Origin: Melaminivora suipulveris
Lineage (GTDB): Bacteria; Pseudomonadota; Gammaproteobacteria; Burkholderiales; Burkholderiaceae_C
Direction: 5' to 3'
Assembly: GCF_003008575.1 (NCBI RefSeq)
Contig: NZ_CP027667.1
Coordinates: forward strand, 2,284,501-2,348,500
Length of the DNA: 64,000 nucleotides
This document shows, one piece after another, positions 1 to 7,880 of this stretch (position 1 is the first letter of the stretch; every line of letters starts with the position of its first letter). The notes under the pieces are model-generated. The model was not told where the DNA came from. It saw only the letters and a list, made by a program, of their open reading frames with translations, and did no database searches. The position numbers and the translations under genes are program-made.

Positions 1-44
1 ACGCGATCTTCGAGCGCGGCGAGCGAGGGGGCGATGGCGGTCAT
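1..44 (-). CDS. 5' end of an unidentified gene, cut by the window edge
   Basis: An ATG at 44-42 on the minus strand opens a frame (MTAIAPSLAALEDR) that runs off the window edge. It lies 21 bases downstream of the Bug receptor stop codon on the same strand, so it could be the next gene of that operon. Only 14 residues are visible, there is no clear ribosome binding site, and no function can be assigned. It could also be a chance start. Confidence 0.35.
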   Translation of the reverse strand, partial: MTAIAPSLAALEDR

Positions 45-65
45 GCGGGCGGGGAGGACAGCAGC

Positions 66-1064
66 TCAGTCGATGCGGATTTTGGCGTCCTTGACGACCT
101 GGGCCCACTTGGCGCGGTCCTTGTGCACCGTCTGGCGGAACTGCTCGGGCGTTTCGATGCGCACCGCGTTGCCCTGCGACTCGAAGCGCTGGCGCACCTC
201 GGGCTGCTCCAGCACCTCGCGCACGGCGGTGCTCAGCTTGCCCACGATCGCCGGGTCCGTGCCCTTGGGCGCAAAGATGCCGAACCAGATCGAGCTGTCA
301 AAACCCTGCGTTCCGGGCAGTCCGCTGGCGGCGATGGGCGGCACTTCCTTGACGACCGCCACCGGCTTGGCCGTGGTCACGCCCAGCAGGCGCACCTTGC
401 CGCTCTTGTAGTGCGGCAGCACGGTCTGCACCTGGTTCATGATGCAGCAGGTCTCGCCGCGCAACACCGAGCTGATGGCCTCGGGGCCGCCCTTGTAGGG
501 CACGTGCACCATGTCCAGGCCCAGGCGCGCGTTGAGCTCGGCGAACGCCATGTGCGTGCCGGTGCCGTTGCCGGTGGAGGCGTAGTTGTACTTGCCGGGG
601 TTGGCCTTGACGGTGTCGACGAACTCCTTGAGGTTCTTCACGTCGATCACGTCGGGGTTGATGGTCAGCACGTTGGAGACGTCGATCAGCGGCGCCACCG
701 GGACGAAATCGGCCTCCACGTCGAACGGCAGGCTCTTGTACAGCGCCGCGTTGCTGCCGTGCGTGGCGGCGGTGCCGAAGGCCAGGGTGTAGCCGTCCGG
801 CTTGGCGCGGGCGACGTACTCGCTGGCGATGTTGCCGGCCGCGCCCGACTTGTAGTCGATGATGATCGGCTGGCCCAGCTTCTGGCCCAGCGGCTCCTGC
901 ACCACACGCGCCACCACGTCCACGCCCGAGCCTGCGGAAAAGCCCATGATGAGCGTGATGGGCTGGCGCGGCCAGTCGGCCGCGTGGGCCAGGGCGGCGC
1001 CGGCGAGCAGGGCGCCGCCGGCCAGGGTGGAGCGCAAAAGCGAAGCGAGGGAGGAGGAGGGCAT
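66..1064 (-). CDS. Bug-family tripartite tricarboxylate transporter substrate-binding protein
   Basis: A periplasmic solute receptor of the Bug (TctC-like) family, 332 residues, the usual length. The start at 1064 is chosen because it leads straight into a signal peptide (hydrophobic core followed by LAHAAD near residue 28); the frame is open further upstream but that extension is not signal-like. The mature part begins WPRQPITLIMGF, as is typical, and has the conserved stretches GQPIIIDYKSGAAGNIA, KPDGYTLAFGT, VPYKGG and GIFAPKGT. These proteins bind small carboxylates or aromatic acids, but the ligand cannot be read from sequence. No membrane partners (TctA/TctB) are in view, which is common for orphan Bug genes in this bacterial group. 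Confidence 0.93.
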   Translation of the reverse strand: MPSSSLASLLRSTLAGGALLAGAALAHAADWPRQPITLIMGFSAGSGVDVVARVVQEPLGQKLGQPIIIDYKSGAAGNIASEYVARAKPDGYTLAFGTAATHGSNAALYKSLPFDVEADFVPVAPLIDVSNVLTINPDVIDVKNLKEFVDTVKANPGKYNYASTGNGTGTHMAFAELNARLGLDMVHVPYKGGPEAISSVLRGETCCIMNQVQTVLPHYKSGKVRLLGVTTAKPVAVVKEVPPIAASGLPGTQGFDSSIWFGIFAPKGTDPAIVGKLSTAVREVLEQPEVRQRFESQGNAVRIETPEQFRQTVHKDRAKWAQVVKDAKIRID

Positions 1065-1211
1065 GGGTCTTGTTTCCGAAAGGGCAGGGGCAGTATCGCG
1101 CAGCGCTGCCGGCGCCAGGGCCGGGCCGCGCTGCGCAGCACGGGCCATTGTCGGGAAAACCTCATGCGGGCGCGCTATATGGATATGGGTGCGCTTGCGG
1201 CGCTTGAGTGA

Positions 1212-1625
1212 TCAGTAGCGACGCGGGTTGTTCGGATGCCGGTCGTAGCGGTTGGGCACGCCGTCGCGGTCGCGGTCCCAGCGGCCGTGCTCGAACTGCC
1301 AGCGGCCGCCGTGCTGGCGCCACAGCGGCTGGCGCCATTGCTGGCCGTGGCGCACGCGCATCCACTGGCCGGGCACCCAGGCGTAGCGCTGGCCGCGCCA
1401 TTCCCAGTGGCCTTGTGACCAGACCATGCCCCGGCGTGGCGCCGGGGCGCGCTCGTAGCGCGGCGGCGGCGGGGGCGGCATCACGTGCACCGGCTGGGCC
1501 GCGTGTCGCGGTCCGGTCTGGATGACCACGGTGGCGCTGGGCGCTGCCTGCACCGCGCCGGCGGCCAGGGCTAGGAAAAACGACAGGGCGGCCCAGCGGG
1601 CAGCAGGTGGGGCGATGCGGGCCAT
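1212..1625 (-). CDS. YXWGXW repeat-containing secreted protein
   Basis: A small exported protein of 137 residues. It has an N-terminal signal peptide (cleavage near AVQA-AP), then a proline-rich stretch (PPPPPPRYERAP), then aromatic repeats of the YXWGXW type (WSQGHWEWRGQRYAWVPGQW and WQFEHGRWD). The tail DRDRDGVPNRYDRHPNNP resembles a thrombospondin type 3 calcium-binding loop. The start at 1625 follows a good AAGGAG site; an in-frame ATG further up lacks one. The molecular role of this family is unknown; an envelope location is inferred from the signal peptide. Confidence 0.85.
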   Translation of the reverse strand: MARIAPPAARWAALSFFLALAAGAVQAAPSATVVIQTGPRHAAQPVHVMPPPPPPRYERAPAPRRGMVWSQGHWEWRGQRYAWVPGQWMRVRHGQQWRQPLWRQHGGRWQFEHGRWDRDRDGVPNRYDRHPNNPRRY

Positions 1626-1757
1626 GGGGTTGCTCCTTGTGCGAATGGCGATGCAGTCATGCTGCGCCGCGCGCGTCAAGAGCGATGCCGGACAAGATGG
1701 CCACCGCGAAAAGTCTTGTGAGCAGCTGTCACGCGCTGCAGAGCTCCTTGCATGGGT

Positions 1758-1816
1758 AAAAAACGCCTTCAGCCGTTGTGTATGAACGGCCTGGAGCTAT
1801 TATTTTTGATATGTAA
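1758..1816 (+). repeat. Dispersed two-hairpin repeat, copy R1
   Basis: Copy of the window's repeat family (fully described in the findings). It shows the AAAAAACGCC lead, a degenerate first arm, and the core AGCTAT at 1795-1800 followed by an ATATG partner. It overlaps the 3' end of the XRE regulator and supplies its last codons and TAA stop. Confidence 0.75.
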
Positions 1817-2552
1817 CGCCCGTCCGGCGCATGGCCGTGAAAGCCTCGAACTCCCAACTGCGCAGCGCCAGCAGCAGCGTGCAGCCCTCGCGCTCGGGCT
1901 CGGGCAGGCGCTGGTCGGCCAGGTGCTGCTGAGCAAAGTCCTGCGCCACGCGCTGCATGCGCTCGGTGAAGGCCGCCAGCTGGCTGCGCGCGATGCTGCC
2001 GTGTACCAGCAGCACACCCTCGCCGGGGCCGTCGAAAGCGCCGCCGAAATAGTCCAGCAGCGCGTGCTCGCGGAAATACTCCATCACCGGCCCGCGCGGG
2101 CGCCAGCGGAAGGTCTTGGCGAGTTTGAGGCGGTAGCGGTTGCCGGGGCGCAGCTCGATGATGCCGATCCGGTCCAGCTGCGCCAGGTACTTCACGCCCT
2201 CGGCCTCGGTCAAGCGGTAGGTCGCCAGCACCTGCGCCAGCGTCCATTGGCTCAGCACGCTGATCGCCATCAGGAGCAGCTTCTTGTCCGAGACCACGGC
2301 GCGCTCCTGCTCCTGCGACAGTTCTTGCAGCAGTGGCTGGCTGTCGGCCACACGGCGCGCCAGGTCGGCGAAGTCGAGTTTCAGCACGCGGCAGATGGCA
2401 TCCACGCGCGACAGGGGCATCTCGCCGCGCGCCAGCATGCGCTTGACGCTGGACTCGGCCATGCCCAGATGCCGCGCCAGTTCGGCATAGGTCATGCGGG
2501 CGGCTTTCAGCTCGGCCTTGAGCGCAGTGATGAGGTCGGCGGTGGTGCTCAT
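1800..2552 (-). CDS. XRE-family helix-turn-helix transcriptional regulator
   Basis: A 250-residue DNA-binding regulator. Residues about 5-65 form a Cro/CI-type helix-turn-helix (MTYAELARHLGMAESSVKRML, then ARGEMPLSRVDAICRVL). The remaining 180 residues hold a second winged-helix-like segment (TLAQVLATYRLTEAEGVKYLAQLDRIGIIEL) and an alpha-helical C-terminal part without recognised ligand site. The start at 2552 is chosen because it begins the HTH domain. The last residues (VTYQK) and the stop lie inside repeat R1, so the C-terminus was probably remodelled by the repeat. It is divergent from the acyltransferase fusion gene; whether it controls that gene is not shown. Confidence 0.85.
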   Translation of the reverse strand: MSTTADLITALKAELKAARMTYAELARHLGMAESSVKRMLARGEMPLSRVDAICRVLKLDFADLARRVADSQPLLQELSQEQERAVVSDKKLLLMAISVLSQWTLAQVLATYRLTEAEGVKYLAQLDRIGIIELRPGNRYRLKLAKTFRWRPRGPVMEYFREHALLDYFGGAFDGPGEGVLLVHGSIARSQLAAFTERMQRVAQDFAQQHLADQRLPEPEREGCTLLLALRSWEFEAFTAMRRTGVTYQK

Positions 2553-2674
2553 GGCGAAAAAGTATCGCACCGCGCTACCAGCCGGCTTCTGGCGCGCGCC
2601 GCGAGCAAAGCACGCCGCACCGCCGCGCCGCTTTGTTTGCACAATGCGCGCCACCTTGCCGTCGCATTCACGCC

Positions 2675-4603
2675 ATGACCGATACCACTCTCGCCCAGCC
2701 CCACCCCAACCAGTTCGCGCTGCTGGGCCAGCGGCGCTTTGCGCCTTTCTTCTGGACGCAGTTCGCCGGCGCCGCCAACGACAACCTGTTCAAGTTCGCC
2801 TTCACCGTCATGGTGACCTACCAGCTGCAGGTGGCGTGGTTGCCGCCCTCGCTGGCGGGGCTGGTCATCGGCGCGCTGTTCATCCTGCCATTCCTGCTGT
2901 TCTCGGCCACGTCCGGGCAGATCACCGACAAGCTGGAAAAAACGCGCGTCATCCGTTTCGTCAAGGATCTGGAGATCGTCGTCATGCTGGTCGCCGCCGC
3001 CGGCTTCGTGCTGGGGCTGCCGGCGGTGCTGCTGGGCTGCGTATTCCTGATGGGGCTGCACTCGACGCTGTTCGGGCCGGTGAAGTACGCCTATCTGCCG
3101 CAGGCGCTGGATGAGCGCGAGCTGACGGGCGGCAACGGCATGGTGGAGATGGGCACGTTCGTTGCCATCCTGCTGGGCAACGTGGCCGGCGGGCTGCTGG
3201 TGGCGCTGCCGGGCGTGGGCCACACCAGCGTGGCGGTGGCCTGCGTGCTGCTGGCGCTCATCGGGCGGGTGGTGGCGCAGGGCATCCCCAAGGCACCAGC
3301 CACCGATCCGCACTTGACCATCAACTGGAATCCCATCAGCGAGACCTGGCGCAACCTGCGACTGGCGCGGGGCAACCTGGTGGTCTTCCGCTCGCTGCTG
3401 GGCATCTCGTGGATGTGGTTCTTCGGCGCGGTGTTCCTGTCGCAATTTCCCAGCTTCGCCAAGGAGGTGCTGCACGGCAATGAGCAGGTGGCGTCGCTCT
3501 TGCTGGTGGTGTTTTCCGTCGGCATCGGCACGGGTTCGCTGCTGTGCGAGGTCTTGAGCCGCCGGCACGTGGAGATCGGCCTGGTGCCGCTGGGCGCCAT
3601 CGGCATGAGCGTCTTCGCCATCGATCTGTACTTCGCCTCGCGCGCCAGCGCGCCTGCCGCCGCGGGCGGCGTGATGGGCCTGGCGGAGTTCCTGGCCGAT
3701 CCGGCGCACTGGCGCGTAATGGCCGATCTGGCGCTCCTGAGCCTCTTTGCCGGCCTGTACAGCGTGCCCATGTACGCGCTGATCCAGCTGCGCAGCCAGC
3801 CCACGCACCGCGCGCGCATCATCGCCGCCAACAACATCCTGAACGCCCTGTTCATGATCGCCAGCGCCGTGCTGGCAGGCGCCCTGCTGTCGGCGGGTTT
3901 CAGCGTGCCGCAGATCTTTTTGTTCACGGGCATCGCAAATGCCGTGGTGGCGTTCTACATCTTCATGCTGGTGCCCGAATACCTGCTGCGCTTCGTCGCC
4001 TGGGTGCTGTCGCGGCTGGTGTACCGCTTCAAGGTGCGTGGCGATCAGCACATTCCTACCGAAGGCGCGGCCATCCTGGCGTGCAACCACGTGAGTTTTG
4101 TCGACGCCGTGCTGCTGATGGCCGCCAGCCCCCGGCCGATCTACTTCGTCATGGACTGGCGCATCTTCCGCGTGCCGGTGTTGGGCTGGCTGTTCCGCCT
4201 GGCCAAGGCGGTTCCGATCGCGCCGCAAAAGGACGATCCCGCGACCTACGAAGCGGCCTTCGAGCGCGCCGCGCAGGTGCTGCGGGAGGGCGACCTGCTG
4301 GCCATCTTCCCCGAGGGCGGCATCACGCGCGACGGGCAGCTGCAGCCGTTCAAGGGCGGGCTGATGAAGATCATCGAGCGCGCCCGCGCCGATGGCCTGG
4401 AAGTGCCCGTCGTGCCGCTGGCGCTGACCAACCTGTGGGGCTCGTTCTTCAGCCGCATCGAAAAGGGCGGCGCCATGGTGCGGCCTTTCAGGCGCGGCGT
4501 GTGGAGCCGCGTGGGCCTGAACGTCGGCGCGCCGCTGCCGGCGCGCCAGGTGCAGCCCGAGCCGCTGCGCGGGCGGGTGGCGCAGCTGCTGGCTCAGGGC
4601 TGA
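2675..4603 (+). CDS. MFS lysophospholipid transporter fused to 1-acylglycerol-3-phosphate acyltransferase
   Basis: A 642-residue inner-membrane fusion. Residues 1 to about 430 are a 12-helix major facilitator of the LplT type (FWTQFAGAANDNLFKFAFTV near the N-terminus, GPVKYAYLPQ further on). Residues about 440-640 are a PlsC-type acyltransferase with the catalytic NHVSFVDAVLL (H-x4-D), the FPEGGITRDG block and a substrate-binding proline-rich end. The combination resembles Aas/LplT systems that flip and re-acylate lysophospholipids, but the acyl-ACP synthetase part of Aas is absent here. The start at 2675 matches the family N-terminus. Confidence 0.92.
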   Translation: MTDTTLAQPHPNQFALLGQRRFAPFFWTQFAGAANDNLFKFAFTVMVTYQLQVAWLPPSLAGLVIGALFILPFLLFSATSGQITDKLEKTRVIRFVKDLEIVVMLVAAAGFVLGLPAVLLGCVFLMGLHSTLFGPVKYAYLPQALDERELTGGNGMVEMGTFVAILLGNVAGGLLVALPGVGHTSVAVACVLLALIGRVVAQGIPKAPATDPHLTINWNPISETWRNLRLARGNLVVFRSLLGISWMWFFGAVFLSQFPSFAKEVLHGNEQVASLLLVVFSVGIGTGSLLCEVLSRRHVEIGLVPLGAIGMSVFAIDLYFASRASAPAAAGGVMGLAEFLADPAHWRVMADLALLSLFAGLYSVPMYALIQLRSQPTHRARIIAANNILNALFMIASAVLAGALLSAGFSVPQIFLFTGIANAVVAFYIFMLVPEYLLRFVAWVLSRLVYRFKVRGDQHIPTEGAAILACNHVSFVDAVLLMAASPRPIYFVMDWRIFRVPVLGWLFRLAKAVPIAPQKDDPATYEAAFERAAQVLREGDLLAIFPEGGITRDGQLQPFKGGLMKIIERARADGLEVPVVPLALTNLWGSFFSRIEKGGAMVRPFRRGVWSRVGLNVGAPLPARQVQPEPLRGRVAQLLAQG

Positions 4604-4643
4604 GGTGCCGGGCCCTTCCTTCCCAAACCGCGGCTACAGCAAA

Positions 4644-4688
4644 ATGTCGAAAAGTGTGCCCGTTTCGGGTATACATCAAGATCGACAT
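4644..4688 (+). promoter_or_regulatory. Putative operator/promoter of the 4.7-kb toxin-antitoxin operon
   Basis: Two nested inverted repeats precede the toxin gene. The outer arms are ATGTCGA (4644-4650) and TCGACAT (4682-4688, overlapping the toxin ATG); the inner palindrome is CCCGTTTCGGG (4659-4669). Type II antitoxins usually repress their own operons by binding such palindromes. That the antitoxin binds here is inference. Confidence 0.45.
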
Positions 4689-5070
4689 GACGCCCATCTT
4701 CAAGCGGAAGGACTTTGCGCGGTGGCAGGCGAGAGAGAAGTTGCCCGACGCCGCCCTGTGCGAGGCTGTGAGAGAAATGGAGAACGGCTTGGTCGACGCG
4801 GACCTGGGCGGCTTCCTCTACAAGAAGCGGGTGGCTCGCCCAGGTGGTGGCAAAAGTGGCGGCTATCGCACGCTGCTGGCGGCCAGGATGGGCGACCGCC
4901 ATGTGTTCCTGCATGGGTTTGCCAAGAGCGACAGGGCGAACATTACTCCCGATGAGAAGAGGGCGTTGCAGTTCGCCAGCAAGATGTTCCTGGAACTGTC
5001 TGGCAGAGCCCTGTCGCAGGCATTGATGGCGGGGGTTTTAGCGGAGGTGCATTGTGAGCAAGATCATTGA
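4687..5070 (+). CDS. Type II toxin, RelE-like (COG4737 / PF06296 type)
   Basis: A 127-residue protein with the features of the COG4737 RelE-like family: FKRKDFARWQAREKLPDAAL, AVREMENGLVDADLGGFLYKKRVARPGGGKSGGYRTLLAA, and VFLHGFAKSDRANI. Members are usually mRNA interferases paired with a helix-turn-helix antitoxin. The conserved basic, glycine-rich segment (about residues 50-70) and the GFAKSDRANI block are intact, so it is probably functional. The gene overlaps the antitoxin gene by 17 bases in the toxin-first order usual for HigBA-like modules. The ATG at 4687 sits inside a palindromic region rather than behind a strong ribosome binding site, consistent with weak toxin translation. Confidence 0.85.
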   Translation: MTPIFKRKDFARWQAREKLPDAALCEAVREMENGLVDADLGGFLYKKRVARPGGGKSGGYRTLLAARMGDRHVFLHGFAKSDRANITPDEKRALQFASKMFLELSGRALSQALMAGVLAEVHCEQDH

Positions 5071-5356
5071 ATCGCTGCGTGGCGACATGGCGGCACTGCA
5101 TGACGCTGGAGCGATCGGCAAGATGGCGATGCGCGAGTTCGACACCATCTGCCCGCCGCCGGTACGCAAATTTGGCGCCTCTGACATCAAGCGACTGCGT
5201 GAGCGGCTGAACTTCAGTCAGCCGGCATTTGCCTTGCACCTGCACACGTCCGCATCGACTGTGCGCAAGTGGGAGCAAGGTGAAACCCAACCCACTGGCC
5301 CTGCGCTCAAGCTGCTGAACATCATCGCCGACAAGGGCTTGCAGGCCATCATCTGA
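5054..5356 (+). CDS. Type II antitoxin, HTH (COG2944 / HigA-like)
   Basis: A 100-residue DNA-binding antitoxin. The N-terminal 50 residues (around MREFDTICPPPVRKFGASDIKRLRE) are likely to wrap the toxin, and residues about 50-95 form an XRE helix-turn-helix (NFSQPAFALHLHTSASTVRKWEQGETQPTG). The start is a GTG at 5054 with a GGAG site about 9 bases upstream inside the toxin reading frame, giving a 17-base overlap and likely translational coupling. It probably represses the operon from the palindromes at 4644-4688. Confidence 0.85.
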   Translation: MSKIIESLRGDMAALHDAGAIGKMAMREFDTICPPPVRKFGASDIKRLRERLNFSQPAFALHLHTSASTVRKWEQGETQPTGPALKLLNIIADKGLQAII

Positions 5357-5408
5357 CGCCCGCAGGCCTGGCGCGAAGAACCGCAAGAAGGGCCAAGGAG
5401 AGCTTCGC

Positions 5409-5831
5409 TCAACCCTCGCGCGCCGCTGCCTGGCGCGCGGCCATCTGGCGCTGCGTCACGTCGCGCGCCACGGCTGCGGAGCCGAGCACCTGGCCCTGGC
5501 CGTCGGTGACGACGCAAAAGCTCATCTCCACGTACAGCTTGCGCCCGTCCTGGTGCGCGCCGCGCGTGGTGCGTGCGGCGCGGCTGCCGGCGGCGCCGCG
5601 CTCGATGGCGCGGTGAAAACCGCGCCAGTGCGCCTCGCGCAGGTGCGGCGGGATGATCAGGTCCAGGCTCTGGCCCAGCGCCTCCTCGGCGCTGAAGCCG
5701 AACAGCGCCTGCGCCGCGGCGTTCCAGGCGCGGATGGTGCCGCTGCGGTCGGCGTAGATCAGCGCATCGGACAGGTCGTGGGCAATGCGCTCCCAGGGCG
5801 GCGAAGACGGCGGGGCGGTGGCGGCGGTCAT
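5409..5831 (-). CDS. PAS-domain protein
   Basis: A 140-residue protein consisting of little more than one PAS sensory domain (LIYADRSGTIRAWNAAAQALFGFSAEEALGQSLDLIIP, then HRAIERGAAG and a PAC-like end LGSAAVARDVTQRQ). No kinase, GGDEF or other output domain follows, so it is a stand-alone PAS protein that could pass a signal by binding a partner or ligand. The start at 5831 is the last one before the conserved domain; an upstream in-frame ATG at 5897 gives a low-complexity extension, so the start is uncertain. It converges on the toxin-antitoxin operon. Confidence 0.8.
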   Translation of the reverse strand: MTAATAPPSSPPWERIAHDLSDALIYADRSGTIRAWNAAAQALFGFSAEEALGQSLDLIIPPHLREAHWRGFHRAIERGAAGSRAARTTRGAHQDGRKLYVEMSFCVVTDGQGQVLGSAAVARDVTQRQMAARQAAAREG

Positions 5832-6021
5832 GGGCGCATTGTCCGGGGCTCGGCGGGTGGGCGCCAGGCCGGCTGCGTGCACGCCGCAGGTCGGCATCCA
5901 TGTCGGTATCGCCAGGCGGTACTGTCAATAGCAAAACACGCGACTTGAGCGCTTATCAAGAGACTTTTGCGCCGCCGCGCCGCACCATGCACGCATGTCC
6001 AACCCAACCACGGAGTGCGCC

Positions 6022-6486
6022 ATGTCCACCCATCCCGATCTTTGTGCCACCGCTCTGCCGCGCGATACCCGCGCCTGGCAGGGCCAGGTCTGGGCGTCTT
6101 TCGCCATCGCCCTGCTGCTGTGCGCCACGGGCCTTGCCTGGCTGCCGGGCGAGCCGCTGGCGCGGGCCTTCATGTTCATGGGCTACGTCTTCAGCCTGTC
6201 CACGGCGTTTGCGCTGGCCAAGTTCGTGCGCGACAGCCAGCGCGGCTGCCGGGGCGACGTGCCGCTGTGGCGCCTGGTCGCCTGGGGCGGCTTTGCGGCG
6301 GCCATGGGCCTGACCGGCTGGGGCCTGTGGGACATGCCCGTCAACCCGACCTACAAGGCCTTTCTCGCGGTGAGCTGGCTGTACCTCATCACCTGCGCCT
6401 TCACGCTGGCCAAGATGCTGCGCGACCGGTACGAGGCCGATCTGCTCGCGGCCCGCATGCGTGGTCGCCGCGAAGCCACCGAATGA
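6022..6486 (+). CDS. YiaA/YiaB-family inner-membrane protein
   Basis: A 154-residue membrane protein with the YiaA/B two-helix unit: WASFAIALLLCATGLAWLPG, then FMFMGYVFSLSTAFALAKFVRD, and a second similar pair (LVAWGGFAAAMGLTGWGLWD, then AVSWLYLITCAFTLAKMLRD). Four transmembrane helices are expected. The ATG at 6022 follows an ACGGAG site and is preferred to the ATG at 5995. It is the first gene of a tight co-directional cluster running to 8999. The family has no established function. Confidence 0.85.
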   Translation: MSTHPDLCATALPRDTRAWQGQVWASFAIALLLCATGLAWLPGEPLARAFMFMGYVFSLSTAFALAKFVRDSQRGCRGDVPLWRLVAWGGFAAAMGLTGWGLWDMPVNPTYKAFLAVSWLYLITCAFTLAKMLRDRYEADLLAARMRGRREATE

Positions 6487-6512
6487 CCAGGCCGTCAAAC
6501 CGGGAGAACGCC

Positions 6513-6995
6513 ATGACCTGTCCTTCATTGCCCATCGCATCCCTGCGCCGTGCCTGCGCCGGCGCGCTGCTGGCCCTGGCGCTGATCGCCACTGGAGCCC
6601 CGGCGCCGGCAAGGGCGCAAAGCGAGGCCTCGGCCGCGCTCTCGCTCATGCCCGTGGCCTCGGTGGTGATGGCCAGCGGCGCGGCCACGGCCTCGGCGGC
6701 AGCCGCTGCGGCGCTGCCGCTGGCGCTGTCGGCAGCCGGCGCGTTGCTCACCGTGCAGGCGGTGCAGGCCTCGGCCCTTGGCACCGTCTACGTGCTCGAG
6801 CGCGCCTCGGACGGCGCGCGCGCCAGCATCGAGATCGCCGGCCGCGCGGCTGCCAGTGCTGCGGTGGGCGTGGGTACGGTACTCACCTGCAGCGTCATCG
6901 GCACGGGCGTGATCCTGTCGGCGGCGGGCGAGGTGCTGGCCTTCGTGCCCAACGCGCTGGGCCAGGCGCTGCTCTACAACGAGAGGCTGCTGTGA
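6513..6995 (+). CDS. Small exported or membrane protein of unknown function
   Basis: A 160-residue protein I do not recognise. It begins with a signal peptide (RRACAGALLALALIATGAPAPARAQ) after a GGGAG ribosome binding site. The mature part is very rich in Ala, Val, Gly and Ser, with two hydrophobic stretches (about residues 48-85 and 110-150) that could be membrane helices or packed beta segments; it has one cysteine (TCSVIG). It lies 26 bases after the YiaA/B-like gene and its TGA overlaps the ATG of the DUF2145 gene, so the three are surely co-translated. Confidence 0.7.
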   Translation: MTCPSLPIASLRRACAGALLALALIATGAPAPARAQSEASAALSLMPVASVVMASGAATASAAAAAALPLALSAAGALLTVQAVQASALGTVYVLERASDGARASIEIAGRAAASAAVGVGTVLTCSVIGTGVILSAAGEVLAFVPNALGQALLYNERLL

Positions 6996-7804
6996 TGCGC
7001 CGCGCCGCAATCGCCGCCGCCGTCTGCGCGCTGATGCTGGCGGCGGCTGCCACGCCGGCCCAGGCCGGGCGCCAGTGCGACGCCCGGCCGCCCGATGCAC
7101 AAGGCATCGCGCGCGGCATGCAGCTTGCGCAACGGACCGCCGCCCAGCTCGACGCCAGCGGCGCGCAGGTGGCGCTGCTGGCGCGCGCCGGACAGGATCT
7201 GACGCGCTGGGGCCTGCGCTGGTCGCACCTGGGCTGGGCCTGGCGCACACCGCAGGGCCAGTGGCGCGTGACGCACAAGCTCAACGACTGCGGCACCGCC
7301 AGCGCCCATCTGTGGCGCCAGGGCCTGGGCGAGTTCTTCCTCGACGATCCGTGGCGCTATGAGGCCGTGTGGGCCGTGCCCACGCCCGCCATACAGGCGC
7401 AGCTGCTGGCGCTGTTGCAGGACGCGGGCCGCAGCGCGCAGCTGCACCAGGAGCGCTACAGCATGGTCAGCTACGCCTGGGGCACGCGCTACCAGCAGTC
7501 CAACCAGTGGGCCGTCGAGACCCTGGCCGCCGCCGTCGATCCGCAGGTGCGCAGCCGCGGCGACGCCCAGCGCTGGCTGCGCCACCAGGGCTATGTGCCC
7601 ACCGCCCTGTCCATCGGGCCCCTGACGCGGCTGGGCGCGCGCGTGACCAGCGCCAACGTCGCCTTCGACGACCACCCGAACGCGCAGCGCCTGGCCGGCC
7701 ATATCGAGACCGTGACGGTCGACTCGGTGCTGGCGTGGCTGGAACGCGCCCGCCTGGCTCAGGCGCCGCGCATACTGGCGCTGAATACCACGGATTTACA
7801 ATGA
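6995..7804 (+). CDS. DUF2145 secreted protein
   Basis: A 269-residue exported protein with a signal peptide (cleavage near TPAQA-GRQ). It matches the DUF2145 family as I recall it: LRWSHLGWAWRTPQGQWRV, the cysteine-containing HKLNDCGTASAHLW, FFLDDPWRYEA and QQSNQWAVETLAAA. The Cys and His positions in DCG...SHLG resemble a papain/NlpC-like catalytic arrangement, but that is only a guess. Its ATG overlaps the stop of the preceding gene (TGATG). Repeat R3 begins directly at its stop codon. Confidence 0.8.
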   Translation: MRRAAIAAAVCALMLAAAATPAQAGRQCDARPPDAQGIARGMQLAQRTAAQLDASGAQVALLARAGQDLTRWGLRWSHLGWAWRTPQGQWRVTHKLNDCGTASAHLWRQGLGEFFLDDPWRYEAVWAVPTPAIQAQLLALLQDAGRSAQLHQERYSMVSYAWGTRYQQSNQWAVETLAAAVDPQVRSRGDAQRWLRHQGYVPTALSIGPLTRLGARVTSANVAFDDHPNAQRLAGHIETVTVDSVLAWLERARLAQAPRILALNTTDLQ

Positions 7805-7858
7805 AAAACGCCTTGAGCCGGCGTGGATCAAGCGCAAGCAGCTACATTTTACATAGCA
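7803..7858 (+). repeat. Dispersed two-hairpin repeat, copy R3 (reference copy)
   Basis: The clearest copy: GAAAAACGCC, then hairpin 1 (CTTGA, 11-base loop, TCAAG), GCGCA, then the core AGCTACATTTTACATAGCA. It begins at the DUF2145 stop codon and ends 22 bases before the zinc-ribbon gene, where it could act as an attenuator or mRNA-end structure. Confidence 0.85.
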
Positions 7859-7880
7859 ACGAAACAAAGAAAGGCACGCC

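Noticed and set aside
123..1211. Long plus-strand open frame opposite the Bug receptor gene
   Set aside because: It is rich in His, Arg, Gly and Ala without family features, typical of the antisense of a high-GC gene; the minus-strand protein is clearly real.
2549..4228. 559-residue minus-strand open frame across the acyltransferase fusion gene
   Set aside because: Composition is dominated by His, Gln and Arg, the mark of a shadow frame; the plus-strand gene carries intact catalytic motifs.
5926..5960. Possible repeat copy with AATAGC and CTTGAGCGCTTATCAAG near the YiaA/B-like gene
   Set aside because: The inverted repeat CTTGA...TCAAG is present but the core hairpin and spacing do not match the family, so it is not listed as a copy.
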